From CALKXV01 sp965228905 (lineage in GTDB: Bacteria; Pseudomonadota; Alphaproteobacteria; Rhodobacterales; Rhodobacteraceae), in contig CBDDII010000003.1 in assembly GCA_965228905.1 (NCBI GenBank), positions 2,170,001 to 2,234,000 of the forward strand: DNA of 64,000 nucleotides, given 5' to 3'. Each line of letters starts with the position of its first letter. The first letter of the stretch is position 1. This document shows, in pieces, positions 33,407-41,068 of the stretch. Made by a program: the position numbers and the translations under genes. Under the pieces are notes generated by a model. That model saw nothing but the letters and a program-made list of their open reading frames with translations, searched no databases and was not told the origin of the DNA.

Positions 33407-34012
33407 TCAGGTCCGGTCGCTGTCCCAAATCAGTCTGGAATCAAGGCTTTGCGCCGACAGCATGGTGAAGATGACCGAAAGGGCAAAGGCAAGGGCCGCC
33501 GGGCCGGGCTTGACCGTCGCGAGAACCGAAAACTGCACCAGCGAAGACAGGATCGCCACGACGAAGACGTCGATCATCGACCAGCGCCCGATGAACTCGA
33601 CCACTTCGTATATCCGGTGCCGCGTCTTTGCTCCAAGCCACGACCGCCCGCCAAGCGACGTGGCCAAAAGCGCAATGGCGGCGAATTTGGCCACCGGGAT
33701 CAGGACCGAGGCGATCAGGATGACGGCGGCCACCAGCCATGCGCCGTGATCGGCCAGCTTCAGGGCACCGGCGATGATGGTGTCGTCGCTTCGGGTGAAC
33801 AGCACCCGCGTTTCCAGCATCGGCCAGAGGTTCGCCGGGATATAAGCCGCCAGCCCCAGTGCCCACCAGGCCCAGACCCGGAACAACCCCTTGCGCGGTT
33901 TGCCAAGGCTCGCACCGCAGCGTGTGCAATGGGTCGTTTCCCCGGGCCAGACCCGTGCGCAGCGTCGGCACGCCCTGAGACCAGCCTCTTTCGCGGTGAC
34001 CGGCGCAATCAT
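33407..34012 (-). CDS. PqiA-like membrane protein (second of pair)
   Basis: Inner-membrane protein of 201 residues. N-terminal zinc-ribbon CRRCARVW...CTRCGASL near residues 14-36 precedes four hydrophobic spans (WALGLAAYIPANLWPML, WLVAAVILIASVLIPVAKFAAIAL, and two later). The ANLWPML and SVLIPVAKF motifs mark the PqiA family, which works with MCE protein PqiB in lipid traffic between membranes. The ATG at 34012 overlaps the first pqiA-like stop by ATGA. No pqiB or pqiC follows; the next gene is convergent. Confidence 0.85.
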   Translation of the reverse strand: MIAPVTAKEAGLRACRRCARVWPGETTHCTRCGASLGKPRKGLFRVWAWWALGLAAYIPANLWPMLETRVLFTRSDDTIIAGALKLADHGAWLVAAVILIASVLIPVAKFAAIALLATSLGGRSWLGAKTRHRIYEVVEFIGRWSMIDVFVVAILSSLVQFSVLATVKPGPAALAFALSVIFTMLSAQSLDSRLIWDSDRT

Positions 34013-34629
34013 CGCTCCAACGCGCTCCAGACGCTCCAGCGGCACATCAGGGTGTTCTGCAAGGCGACAAGTACAACGAAGCCTGCAAACATCCAGACCG
34101 CCGGTCCAAGGGTCACATGGGCCAGGTCGACGATCTTGACCATGGCGATGGCTCCGCCCAGGGCAAAAATCTCGGCCATCGACCAGGGCTTGAGGGTTTC
34201 CGCCAGCCGAAACGCCAGCTTCGCCCGTGGCAGCGGGCGTTTTCCAAGAACCAGCGGCGTCAGCACGTAGAGTGTCAGAAAAAGCCGGGTGATCGGCAGG
34301 ATCAGGACCAGCGCCAGCGTGGCCATCGACAGGATCAGAAGCGGGCCTTCAAAGGCCAGCGCGGTTTCGATCAGCGTGGCCTCCTGCGTCAGGAAATAGC
34401 GTTTGATGCTCAGGAAAGGCTGCGTCGTCGCCCCGACCACCAGCGCAACCGAGGCAAGCGCCAGAAGAATGATCCGCAGACCGGCCCGCCGGTCCGGTGC
34501 GATCAGTACCCGGTGGCACCTGTCGCAGCGCAGCGCGGCACCGTGCTCTGCCACAGTGGCGTCATAAAGCGCGTCACAGGTCGGACAGGCAATCAGTCGT
34601 TCCATCGGCGCGGGCAGGTCTGGCGTCAT
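34009..34629 (-). CDS. PqiA-like membrane protein (first of pair)
   Basis: Inner-membrane protein of 206 residues. A zinc-ribbon CPTCDALY...CDRCHRVL near 15-40 is followed by membrane spans from about 49 (IILLALASVALVVGA), then LLILSMATLALVLILPITRLFLTLYVL and WSMAEIFALGGAIAMVKIVDLA. PqiA in E. coli is a fusion of two such halves; here the halves are separate overlapping genes. The first 8 codons may be dispensable since a second Met at codon 9 opens MERLIACPTC. Confidence 0.85.
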   Translation of the reverse strand: MTPDLPAPMERLIACPTCDALYDATVAEHGAALRCDRCHRVLIAPDRRAGLRIILLALASVALVVGATTQPFLSIKRYFLTQEATLIETALAFEGPLLILSMATLALVLILPITRLFLTLYVLTPLVLGKRPLPRAKLAFRLAETLKPWSMAEIFALGGAIAMVKIVDLAHVTLGPAVWMFAGFVVLVALQNTLMCRWSVWSALER

Positions 34630-35158
34630 CTTTCACTCAGGCATTTGTGTCAAATGCTGCATATATGACAGGGTAATCCGGGGCATCAGGCTATGTCAGA
34701 TCGGAAACAGATTGTTGCCCGCAGCCATCAGCGGCTCTTTTCCTGCATTAGCGGACATGATTGTGCCAATTTGGTTACTGTCGTTGTTTCGCATCGGGAA
34801 ACCGACCTGCCTTGTTTTGCTGGTGTTGAAGACATCTGGCAAGTGCTCCGAGGGATCATCGTTGCGCAACGGGAAACGGGCCGGGTAACCTTCTGTTAAC
34901 CATCGCGGCCCTCACTTCCAGAATCTGCCTAACTTGCTAGATTTGTCGTCAAATTCTCGCCGCCACCCTGTGAGACAAACAGACCTGTAGCGATCAGGCG
35001 ATGTCACTCTTCTCGGTTGGTTGCGTGTGAGTGGTCCGGGTGCTGTGCCGGATGAGTTTCGGAGCGCGTCGCAGAGTGGCGGCGGCGTGCTCCACCCAAG
35101 TCGCCGCAGGTTGCGGTATAAGTATCGCGTAATGCGTTAGAATGTGTGTGAGGTTTTA
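34630..35158. other. intergenic region upstream of the first Hint gene
   Basis: About 530 bp. One plus-strand frame of 68 codons (34693-34899) lacks a clear ribosome binding site and family resemblance. I see no RNA gene. The last 100 bp presumably hold the promoter of the Hint gene. Confidence 0.45.
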
Positions 35159-35782
35159 ATGAGTATCCGAACCGAAGCCGAACAGGATCTGTCCCGGCGG
35201 TTGACCCGTGCCCTGTCGCGCGCCCTGGAACGCGCCGAAGGCAATACCCCCAAGGCCGAAGCGCGTCGCAGCGCAGACAAAGCCCCAAAGCTGCCTGAAA
35301 ACGTCGTTGAACTGCGCCCCGGCATCACGTCGGAAACCAAGGGCGGAGGTCAGGAAATCTGGCCCTTGCCGGGTCTCGCCCCGATGACCCGCGTGCGCAC
35401 CAGTTTCGGCGATGTCCATTCGATCGCATTGCGCAAGGGTGACGAAGTGCTGACCCGCTCGGGCAAGTACCTTCCCATCCTCTGGATCAAGCGTATCCGG
35501 CTGGACGAGCACATCCTCAGCACCAAGCCCGACAGCAACCCCGTCGTTATCGCCCCAGGTGCACTGGGCAATACGGGAGAGTTGATGATCTCGCCGCGCC
35601 AGATCATCGGTGCCGACGATACCAACGGGCTGCGCTCCGACCGCGAGGCGGCCATGCTGATTTCCCAGGTCGGCGTGCGTCGGTTGCGCGAATCCGGGCT
35701 GACCTACACGATGTTCCATCTGGGCGAGGATGCCGAGGTCATGTGCGAAGGTCTGTTCCTCAGTTTCCCGATGGAAGCCTGA
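35159..35782 (+). CDS. Hint-domain-like protein, apparently degenerate
   Basis: Protein of 207 residues. A basic, helical N-terminus (residues 1-60) precedes a region aligned to the Hedgehog/intein (Hint) family of Rhodobacteraceae: TRVRTSFGDVHSIALRKGDEVLTRSGKYLPILWIKRI, then ELMISPRQIIGA. The self-cleavage cysteine that opens normal Hint domains (CFTPGT-like) is absent and the SPEHR block is SPRQI, so protein splicing or cleavage is unlikely. The start follows GTGAGG by 6 bases. It lies 72 bp before cheB on the same strand. Its role is unknown. Confidence 0.7.
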   Translation: MSIRTEAEQDLSRRLTRALSRALERAEGNTPKAEARRSADKAPKLPENVVELRPGITSETKGGGQEIWPLPGLAPMTRVRTSFGDVHSIALRKGDEVLTRSGKYLPILWIKRIRLDEHILSTKPDSNPVVIAPGALGNTGELMISPRQIIGADDTNGLRSDREAAMLISQVGVRRLRESGLTYTMFHLGEDAEVMCEGLFLSFPMEA

Positions 35783-35854
35783 GGCGCTTCAACCATTCCT
35801 TAAGCCGGAAATGACAGGTGTCGGCGCATTGATTTGCGTCGACAACAGGTGGTC

Positions 35855-36916
35855 ATGCCGGACAGAACACCAAAGCGGCCCGTCCGGGTCATCATCGTGG
35901 ACGACACGAAGACCATTCGGGCGATGATCCGCGCGCTCCTGTCGCGATCCCCTTTGATCGAGGTGGTGGGCGAAGCGGGCGATCCTTACGAAGCGCGCGA
36001 GTTGATTCGCGCCCTGAACCCCGATGTGATCACACTTGACGTCGTCATGCCCCGGATGGACGGCTTGTCGTTTCTTGAACGTCTGATGCGTCTGCGGCCA
36101 ATGCCCGTGATCATGGTGTCGACCCGCACAACGGAAAACAGCGCCGAAGCGGTGACGGCCCTTGAACTCGGCGCCTTCGATTGCGTGGACATCGCCAGCC
36201 TGAACCGGGCCGAAAACAAGCTGGCGCTGGCCGATCTGGTTCTCGAGGCTGCCAAAAGCAATACACGCGGCACTGTGGCAGGACGGCCCGCTTTCACGGC
36301 GGGCAATGATGCCCCGAAACTGAACTGGAACGGAAGGGTCGTCGTGATCGGCTCCTCCACCGGCGGGGTCGAAGCGCTTTTGACCGTGTTGTCCCACTAT
36401 CCCGCCGATTGCCCGCCGACGCTGATTGCCCAGCATATGCCGCGCGAATACCTGGAAAGCTTTGCCGCAAGACTGGACCGCAGCACCGCACCGAAAGTGT
36501 CCCTGGCCCGGGACGGCACCGCGATTGGTCCGGGCGAGGTTCATCTGGCACCCGGTGGCGATTGCCATCTCGCGCTTCGCCAATCGCCGGGGTTTGCGAC
36601 AGAGCTTGTTCCGCATGATGGAACGGAACTTTATGTGCCCGCGATAAATGTTTTGTTTTCTTCTGCCGTCTATCACCGCGACAAGGTTGTCGGCGTGATG
36701 TTGACGGGCATGGGGCGCGACGGGGCAGAGCCGATGCTGAAGATGCGCGAGGCGGGTGCCCATACCATCGTGCAGGACGCGGATTCCTGTGTCGTTGACG
36801 GTATGCCGCGGGCGGCCCGCAATATCGGCGCGGCGGTCGAGGTGGCCAGCCTTACGGACATCGGACCGGCCATCCTGGCCAATGTAACAAGGCCTGAACG
36901 GGAAAGAACATCATGA
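35855..36916 (+). CDS. cheB: chemotaxis response regulator protein-glutamate methylesterase
   Basis: CheB of 353 residues. The receiver domain has VIIVDDTKTIRAMI near 12-25, phospho-acceptor Asp in ITLDVVMPRMDG near 62 and MVSTRT near 88. The methylesterase domain has the catalytic serine in IGSSTGGVEA near 170, His in IAQHMP near 196 and Asp in GMGRDGAEP near 289. It demethylates or deamidates receptors. MPDRTPK was chosen as start. The stop overlaps cheD by ATGA. No cheA, cheW, cheR or receptors are in the window. Confidence 0.93.
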   Translation: MPDRTPKRPVRVIIVDDTKTIRAMIRALLSRSPLIEVVGEAGDPYEARELIRALNPDVITLDVVMPRMDGLSFLERLMRLRPMPVIMVSTRTTENSAEAVTALELGAFDCVDIASLNRAENKLALADLVLEAAKSNTRGTVAGRPAFTAGNDAPKLNWNGRVVVIGSSTGGVEALLTVLSHYPADCPPTLIAQHMPREYLESFAARLDRSTAPKVSLARDGTAIGPGEVHLAPGGDCHLALRQSPGFATELVPHDGTELYVPAINVLFSSAVYHRDKVVGVMLTGMGRDGAEPMLKMREAGAHTIVQDADSCVVDGMPRAARNIGAAVEVASLTDIGPAILANVTRPERERTS

Positions 36917-37410
36917 GTTCGGTTTACATCACGCAGGGCGAAATCGCGGTTGGCAAGGATGCGGACATGGTGATCTCGACCATCCTCGGCTCCTGCATCT
37001 CGATGTGCCTTTGGGATCCTGTGGCCGGGGTCGGGGGGATGAATCACCTGTTGCTGCCGACCATGCAGTCGGCAGGCGCGCAATCCACCAGCGGCGCGGT
37101 TGCGATGGACAAGCTGATCAATGAAATGATGCGCCTTGGGGCGGAACGCCCCCGGCTTCGGGCCAAGGTCTTTGGTGGCAGTTCCATGCTTGCGGGGCGT
37201 ACCGACATCGGCGCGCGCAACGCGGAATTCGGGCGCAGTTACCTGACCAACGAAAACATTCCCTGCGACGCGGAAAGCCTTGGGGGGTCGAAAGCCCGGC
37301 GTCTGCGCTATTGGCCAGGCACCGGCGCCGCCAAGGTGAAATTCGTGGAAGAAGCCCCCGTGCTGGAACCGCCTGTGGAAGTGCCTGCCAACGATGTGGA
37401 GTTGTTCTGA
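36913..37410 (+). CDS. cheD: chemoreceptor glutamine deamidase
   Basis: CheD of 165 residues. The catalytic cysteine sits in ILGSCISMCLWD near 25-36 and the His in GGMNHLLLP near 42-50; the threonine/serine region KVFGGSSML follows near 85. It deamidates receptor glutamines. Translationally coupled to cheB (ATGA). CheB and CheD have opposing or complementary effects on receptor modification. Confidence 0.93.
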   Translation: MSSVYITQGEIAVGKDADMVISTILGSCISMCLWDPVAGVGGMNHLLLPTMQSAGAQSTSGAVAMDKLINEMMRLGAERPRLRAKVFGGSSMLAGRTDIGARNAEFGRSYLTNENIPCDAESLGGSKARRLRYWPGTGAAKVKFVEEAPVLEPPVEVPANDVELF

Positions 37411-37414
37411 CCGA

Positions 37415-37735
37415 TCAGGTCTTTCGGGCAGCTTTTTCGTCAAGCCCGGATGTGCCGCTGCGTTCCTCCAGAACCTCAAGGACATCGCCCAGGGAAACGT
37501 CCCGCGCGGCAAGCATCACCAAAAGGTGGTACAGCACATCGGCGGCTTCCTCCGTCAGGCGCGCCTTGTCGCCGCGCACCGCTTCGATGATCGCCTCAAC
37601 GGCCTCTTCCCCGAATTTCTCGGCTGCTTTTTCGGGACCTTTCGCCAGAAGTTTTGCGGTCCATGAGCTTTCGGGATCGGCCGATTTTCGGGCTTCGATC
37701 GTTTCGGCCAGTCGTGTCAGAACATCCGTCATCAC
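37415..37735 (-). CDS. hisE: phosphoribosyl-ATP pyrophosphatase
   Basis: HisE of 106 residues, second step of histidine synthesis. It shows SWTAKLLAKGPEKAAEKFGEEAVEAIIEA near 23-51 with the metal-binding E-K-F-G-E-E-A-x-E pattern, and LTEEAADVLYHLLVML near 60-75. The start overlaps the hisF stop (ATGA). Faces cheD tail to tail with 4 bp between stops. Confidence 0.96.
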   Translation of the reverse strand: MMTDVLTRLAETIEARKSADPESSWTAKLLAKGPEKAAEKFGEEAVEAIIEAVRGDKARLTEEAADVLYHLLVMLAARDVSLGDVLEVLEERSGTSGLDEKAARKT

Positions 37736-38490
37736 AGCCTCACAGGAATTCCGGCCGCCGCCATATGCGCCTTGGCCTCGCCGATGGTGAATTCGCCGAA
37801 GTGAAAGATCGAGGCGGCCAGCACCGCGCTGGCCCCGCCCTCGGTCACGCCTTCGACAAGGTGGTCCAGCGTGCCGACGCCGCCCGAGGCGATCACCGGG
37901 ATCGACACGGCATCGGAAATGGCGCGGGTCAGCGGCAGGTTGAACCCAGCACGGGTGCCGTCCCGGTCCATCGAGGTCAAAAGGATTTCGCCCGCGCCTT
38001 TCTGTTCGACCAGCCGCGCAAATTCCACTGCGTCAATGCCGGTTTCGCGCCGCCCGCCATGGGTGAAGATTTCCCATTTGCCGGAGCTGACCGTCTTGGC
38101 GTCGATTGCGACGACGATGCATTGCGAGCCGAACTTGTCGGCGGCGCGGGCCACCACATCGGGGTCGGCCACGGCGGCGGAGTTGAAAGACACCTTGTCG
38201 GCCCCGGCCAGAAGCAATTCGCGCACATCCTCGGTCGTGCGCACACCGCCGCCGACGGTCAGGGGCATGAAGCAATGTTCCGCCGTCCGCCGGGCCAGAT
38301 CGTACATGGTGCCGCGATTTTCGTGAGTGGCCTTGATGTCGAGAAAGCAAAGCTCGTCGGCACCGGCGGCATCATAGGCGATGGCGGCCTCCACGGGATC
38401 GCCCGCGTCGATCAGGTCGACGAAGTTCACGCCTTTCACCACGCGGCCCTCGGCCACGTCGAGGCACGGGATGATCCGGGTCTTCAACAT
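37732..38490 (-). CDS. hisF: imidazole glycerol phosphate synthase, cyclase subunit
   Basis: HisF of 252 residues, a TIM barrel making IGP and AICAR with HisH. Catalytic Asp in RIIPCLDVAEGRVVKGVNF near 11 and the second Asp in IVVAIDAKT near 130. Phosphate loops are GGGVRT near 81 and ASGGVG near 201. Coupled to hisE; the other his genes are elsewhere. Confidence 0.97.
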   Translation of the reverse strand: MLKTRIIPCLDVAEGRVVKGVNFVDLIDAGDPVEAAIAYDAAGADELCFLDIKATHENRGTMYDLARRTAEHCFMPLTVGGGVRTTEDVRELLLAGADKVSFNSAAVADPDVVARAADKFGSQCIVVAIDAKTVSSGKWEIFTHGGRRETGIDAVEFARLVEQKGAGEILLTSMDRDGTRAGFNLPLTRAISDAVSIPVIASGGVGTLDHLVEGVTEGGASAVLAASIFHFGEFTIGEAKAHMAAAGIPVRL

Positions 38491-38522
38491 GGCGTCTCTA
38501 TCGCTGGAGGTTCGGGCAGGGG

Positions 38523-38547
38523 CAAGATTTTTCTGCGAAAAATCTTG
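38523..38547 (-). terminator. hairpin between galM-like gene and hisF
   Basis: Perfect 10-bp stem CAAGATTTTT (38523-38532) / AAAAATCTTG (38538-38547) with a 5-base loop, in the 66-bp gap after the galM-like stop. It could attenuate read-through into hisF or be bidirectional. Confidence 0.5.
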
Positions 38548-38556
38548 GGTCCCGCG

Positions 38557-39039
38557 TCATGCGTTTGCCGAGATTCGATAGCGGCTGGTTTGCCGATAGG
38601 CTTCGCCGGGGCGCAAGAGGACCGAGGGGAAATGCGCGTGATGCGGGGCGTCCGGCCAATGTTGCGGTTCGATGGCGATGCCAAAGGGTTTGCCGGTGAA
38701 GACCTGCAAACCCGGCGCATCGCTGGCAATGTCGAGGCTCAGGTCCTGCGAGGTGAGCCGGGCGATGTCGCGCATGACACCATCGCTCGGAAAGCAGAAA
38801 TTGTGGTCGATCTGGTCGCTTGGCGCGGCCATTTCGCGCAGATCGAAAATCGTGTCGGCGACATCCGCGATCTCCCCGATCGGGATCAGCAGGTCGTCCA
38901 CGGGCAGATAGCGATCCGAGTTTACCTGGAGCTTCAGCCCGGCGCGATCGGTTCCAAGGCTCCAATAGGGATGCCAGGCGAGGTTCATGAGGGTCGGTGC
39001 ATCGGTTGTCGCGGTGAAGGCGAGGTCGAAGCCGTAGCA
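38557..39039 (-). pseudogene. galM: galM-like aldose 1-epimerase, 3' part (disrupted by IS)
   Basis: C-terminal half of an aldose-1-epimerase. Read in frame from the insertion it gives CYGFDLAFTATTDAP, then LMNLAWHPYWSLG with an active-site-type His, and near the end LLRPGEAYRQTSRYRI with the catalytic Glu position. Joined to the part at 40653-41068, minus one copy of the duplicated CA, it makes an uninterrupted 298-codon gene. Alone it has an internal ATG (38988) but lacks half the fold. Confidence 0.88.
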
Positions 39040-39063
39040 CCTCGGGAAGAAGCGCCGCTAAGA

Positions 39064-39114
39064 GGTTATGGCCGCCTGCGCAGCCCTCAAACTGCGCAGC
39101 GGGTGGCCATAACC
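39064..39114 (+). repeat. long imperfect hairpin in the IS left end
   Basis: Perfect outer arms GGTTATGGCC (39064-39073) and GGCCATAACC (39105-39114) enclose inner arms TGCGCAG (39077-39083) and CTGCGCA (39092-39098). It is followed by arms GGTCTC (39123-39128) / GAGACC (39160-39165) enclosing the hairpin GTGGTT (39133-39138) / AACCAC (39145-39150), ending just before the transposase ATG. A tandem structured RNA could be transcribed here. Confidence 0.7.
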
Positions 39115-39169
39115 GGGTCTCAGGTCTCAACAGTGGTTTTGCATAACCACGCCGCTGAGGAGACCGGCT

Positions 39170-40426
39170 ATGACCACTACCTATGCTACCCTTTCGACCT
39201 TGTTGGTCGCCATCGACATATCCAAGCATCGACATGAGGTGCTGATCAGCATTCCCGGCAAGAAGCGCCGCCGCCGCATGACAGTTACGAACACCTTGGA
39301 GGATTTTCAGCGCCTCTCAGCCGCTCTTGCCAGCTATGATCTGCCAGTGCGGATCGGGTTTGAGGCGACCGGCAATTATCACCGTGTCTTGGCTCACCAT
39401 CTCGGACAGGTCGGATTCGAGTTGAAGCTTGTGTCCTCCGTCGGTCTGGCGCGAACGCGAGAAGCTCTGCATAACAGTTGGGATAAGAACGATCCTAAGG
39501 ACGCCCAGGTCATCCTGCATATGCTGGAGATCGGCGCGGTTCAGTTCTTTCACGATCCGTTGGTGACCGGGACCGCCGACATTCAGGAACTGTCAAAGAC
39601 CCATGAGATCGTCTCCCGTTCGAAGACCGAGCTGTGGCATCGCATCCTGACACATTATCTGCCGCTCTACTTCCCCGAGGCCGAACGATTTCACCGGAAT
39701 TCGAGAACCGACTGGTTCCTGGCTTTCCTCGAGAAGTATTCAACCCCGCATATGATCACAGCGATGAGCCGGGAGGCATTCATTGCCGATGCATGGAAAG
39801 TGGTTGGACGCAAAGTGTCCAAAGAGCGTTTGCTCTCAGATATTTATGCCACGGCCGTTGGCTCGGTGGGCTTGCCAGTTCAGCCGGATTCTGACGCTGT
39901 CCGCATGTTCCGCTTGGTGTTGGCTGAAGGCAGAAGCCTAATCCGACAGCGCGATATCATTGAGGCGCGGGCCGTCGAATTACTTTCGGACCTCCCCGAT
40001 TATCAGCTGCTGACAACCATTCCCGGGATCGGCCCGATCAACGCCATGACCATCCTGGCCGAGGCCGGTGACCTGCGTCGTTTTCGCCATCACCGGCAGT
40101 TTCTGAAGTTCTGCGGCATGGACCTTGCCACCGTGCAGTCGGGCATGTTCCGCGGCCAGAGCCGGATCTCGAAGTACGGCAATGCCCGGTTGCGCCGCAC
40201 GCTCTGGATGGCCGGCCAGACCGCAGTACTGAAGCGGACCAACAGCTTCCGCGACAAGTTCGAGCGCTACATCTCCAAAGACCGTCACAATGCCCATCTG
40301 CGTCGCAAGGCCTACACCGCAATCGCAGCAAAGATGGCGCGCACCGTACACGCCGTGGTCAAACACGGCGAACCCTATCGCCCCTTCTTCGAGGGGGTGA
40401 GCCCAGGCGGAAGGACCTCTCTCTGA
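39170..40426 (+). CDS. IS110-family transposase (DEDD plus Transposase_20)
   Basis: Recombinase of 418 residues. The N-terminal RuvC-like DEDD domain starts LLVAIDISKHRHEVLI near residue 11 (first Asp), has GFEATGNYHRVLA near 63 (Glu) and KNDPKDAQVILHM near 105 (Asp pair). The C-terminal Transposase_20 domain has LLTTIPGIGPINAMTILAEAGD near 271 and FLKFCGMDLATVQSG near 301, which carries the serine block. IS110 recombinases are guided by an element-encoded bridge RNA. The gene is complete, so the element may be active. Confidence 0.95.
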   Translation: MTTTYATLSTLLVAIDISKHRHEVLISIPGKKRRRRMTVTNTLEDFQRLSAALASYDLPVRIGFEATGNYHRVLAHHLGQVGFELKLVSSVGLARTREALHNSWDKNDPKDAQVILHMLEIGAVQFFHDPLVTGTADIQELSKTHEIVSRSKTELWHRILTHYLPLYFPEAERFHRNSRTDWFLAFLEKYSTPHMITAMSREAFIADAWKVVGRKVSKERLLSDIYATAVGSVGLPVQPDSDAVRMFRLVLAEGRSLIRQRDIIEARAVELLSDLPDYQLLTTIPGIGPINAMTILAEAGDLRRFRHHRQFLKFCGMDLATVQSGMFRGQSRISKYGNARLRRTLWMAGQTAVLKRTNSFRDKFERYISKDRHNAHLRRKAYTAIAAKMARTVHAVVKHGEPYRPFFEGVSPGGRTSL

Positions 40427-40561
40427 TGAGCCGTGGAGGCAGTGTGCTGACCTCGTAGATAATGTTTGGGCCTTCTGCTTGGGAAATGGGATCTCGTATT
40501 AAGGACGGTGAGGGCCGCCATCGCGCGTACCCTGTGTTTGCTATGGAAGAGATCATTTCTT

Positions 40562-40616
40562 GACGGCAGAGCCCGTCTGGGCAAGGATTGTAGGGCATCC
40601 GGTTTGCCGGATGCCC
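40562..40616 (+). repeat. stem-loops in the IS right end
   Basis: A perfect 10-bp stem GGGCATCCGG (40593-40602) / CCGGATGCCC (40607-40616) closes a TTTG loop. It is preceded by GACGG...CCGTC (about 40562-40577). These lie in the 226-bp right non-coding end, the place where IS1111-type elements encode their bridge RNA. Confidence 0.65.
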
Positions 40617-40652
40617 CATGACCTGCTGACCTAAACAGCCGGAAGTTCCCGA

Positions 40653-41068
40653 CATAGGACGTTGTCGAACACCCGGACGGAGGTTTCGATCCTGCGGTTG
40701 CCCGGGAAATCGTCGGCACCGTCGGCAATGTCGATCCCGAGGACGGCGCTGTCGCCGGTCGTGCTGACGACCGACCAGATGGAATCGCGCGTGCTTTTCG
40801 AGCCGGAGTGCAAAAGCGTTACGCCATTTTCGTTACGCTCGAATTCGTGGGAGGTCCCGTCGATCTCGGCTGTTGCCCCGGCAATCCGGTTCGCGACCGG
40901 CCCGCAGATCGAGCCGTGGTTCAGCTTGTCGCCACCCGCCTCTGCAATCGTGTTCGATCCGTCAAGAAGGTTGGCGGAGCCATCGAAGGAGACGGCATTG
41001 ATACGTGCGCCGAAGGTCCAGAGGTCAAGGCTTGTCTGGCCGGAGGTCAGGGTAATGATCTGGTTCAT
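40653..41068 (-). pseudogene. galM: galM-like aldose 1-epimerase, 5' part (disrupted by IS)
   Basis: N-terminal half, beginning MNQIITLTSGQTSLDLWTFG at 41068, with ARINAVSFDG, GPVANRIAGA near 52 and the catalytic-His region LLHSGSKSTRD near 88. The frame runs to DNVLC at the insertion and then into the IS for a few codons before a stop. The ATG overlaps the mtnA stop by four bases (ATGA), so it is downstream of mtnA in one operon. Aldose epimerases interconvert hexose anomers; this copy is presumably inactive. Confidence 0.88.

Larger units (their letters stand above)
39040..40652 (+). mobile_element. IS110/IS1111-family insertion sequence, about 1.6 kb, inserted in galM
   Basis: The boundaries are inferred from the interrupted galM-like frame: left flank ends GTAGCA, right flank begins CATAGG, sharing CA, so a 2-bp duplication or an ambiguous core dinucleotide. 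The ends carry short inverted repeats, TCGGGAA at 39042-39048 and TTCCCGA at the right end, which lie next to the core. Non-coding ends are 130 bp left and 226 bp right of the transposase. Subterminal repeats and the longer right end fit the IS1111 subgroup. Frame restoration without decay in either half of galM suggests a recent insertion. Confidence 0.85.

Noticed and set aside
34693..34899. 68-codon frame upstream of the first Hint gene
   Set aside because: No ribosome binding site or family resemblance and two stretches of unusual composition; cannot be supported as a gene.
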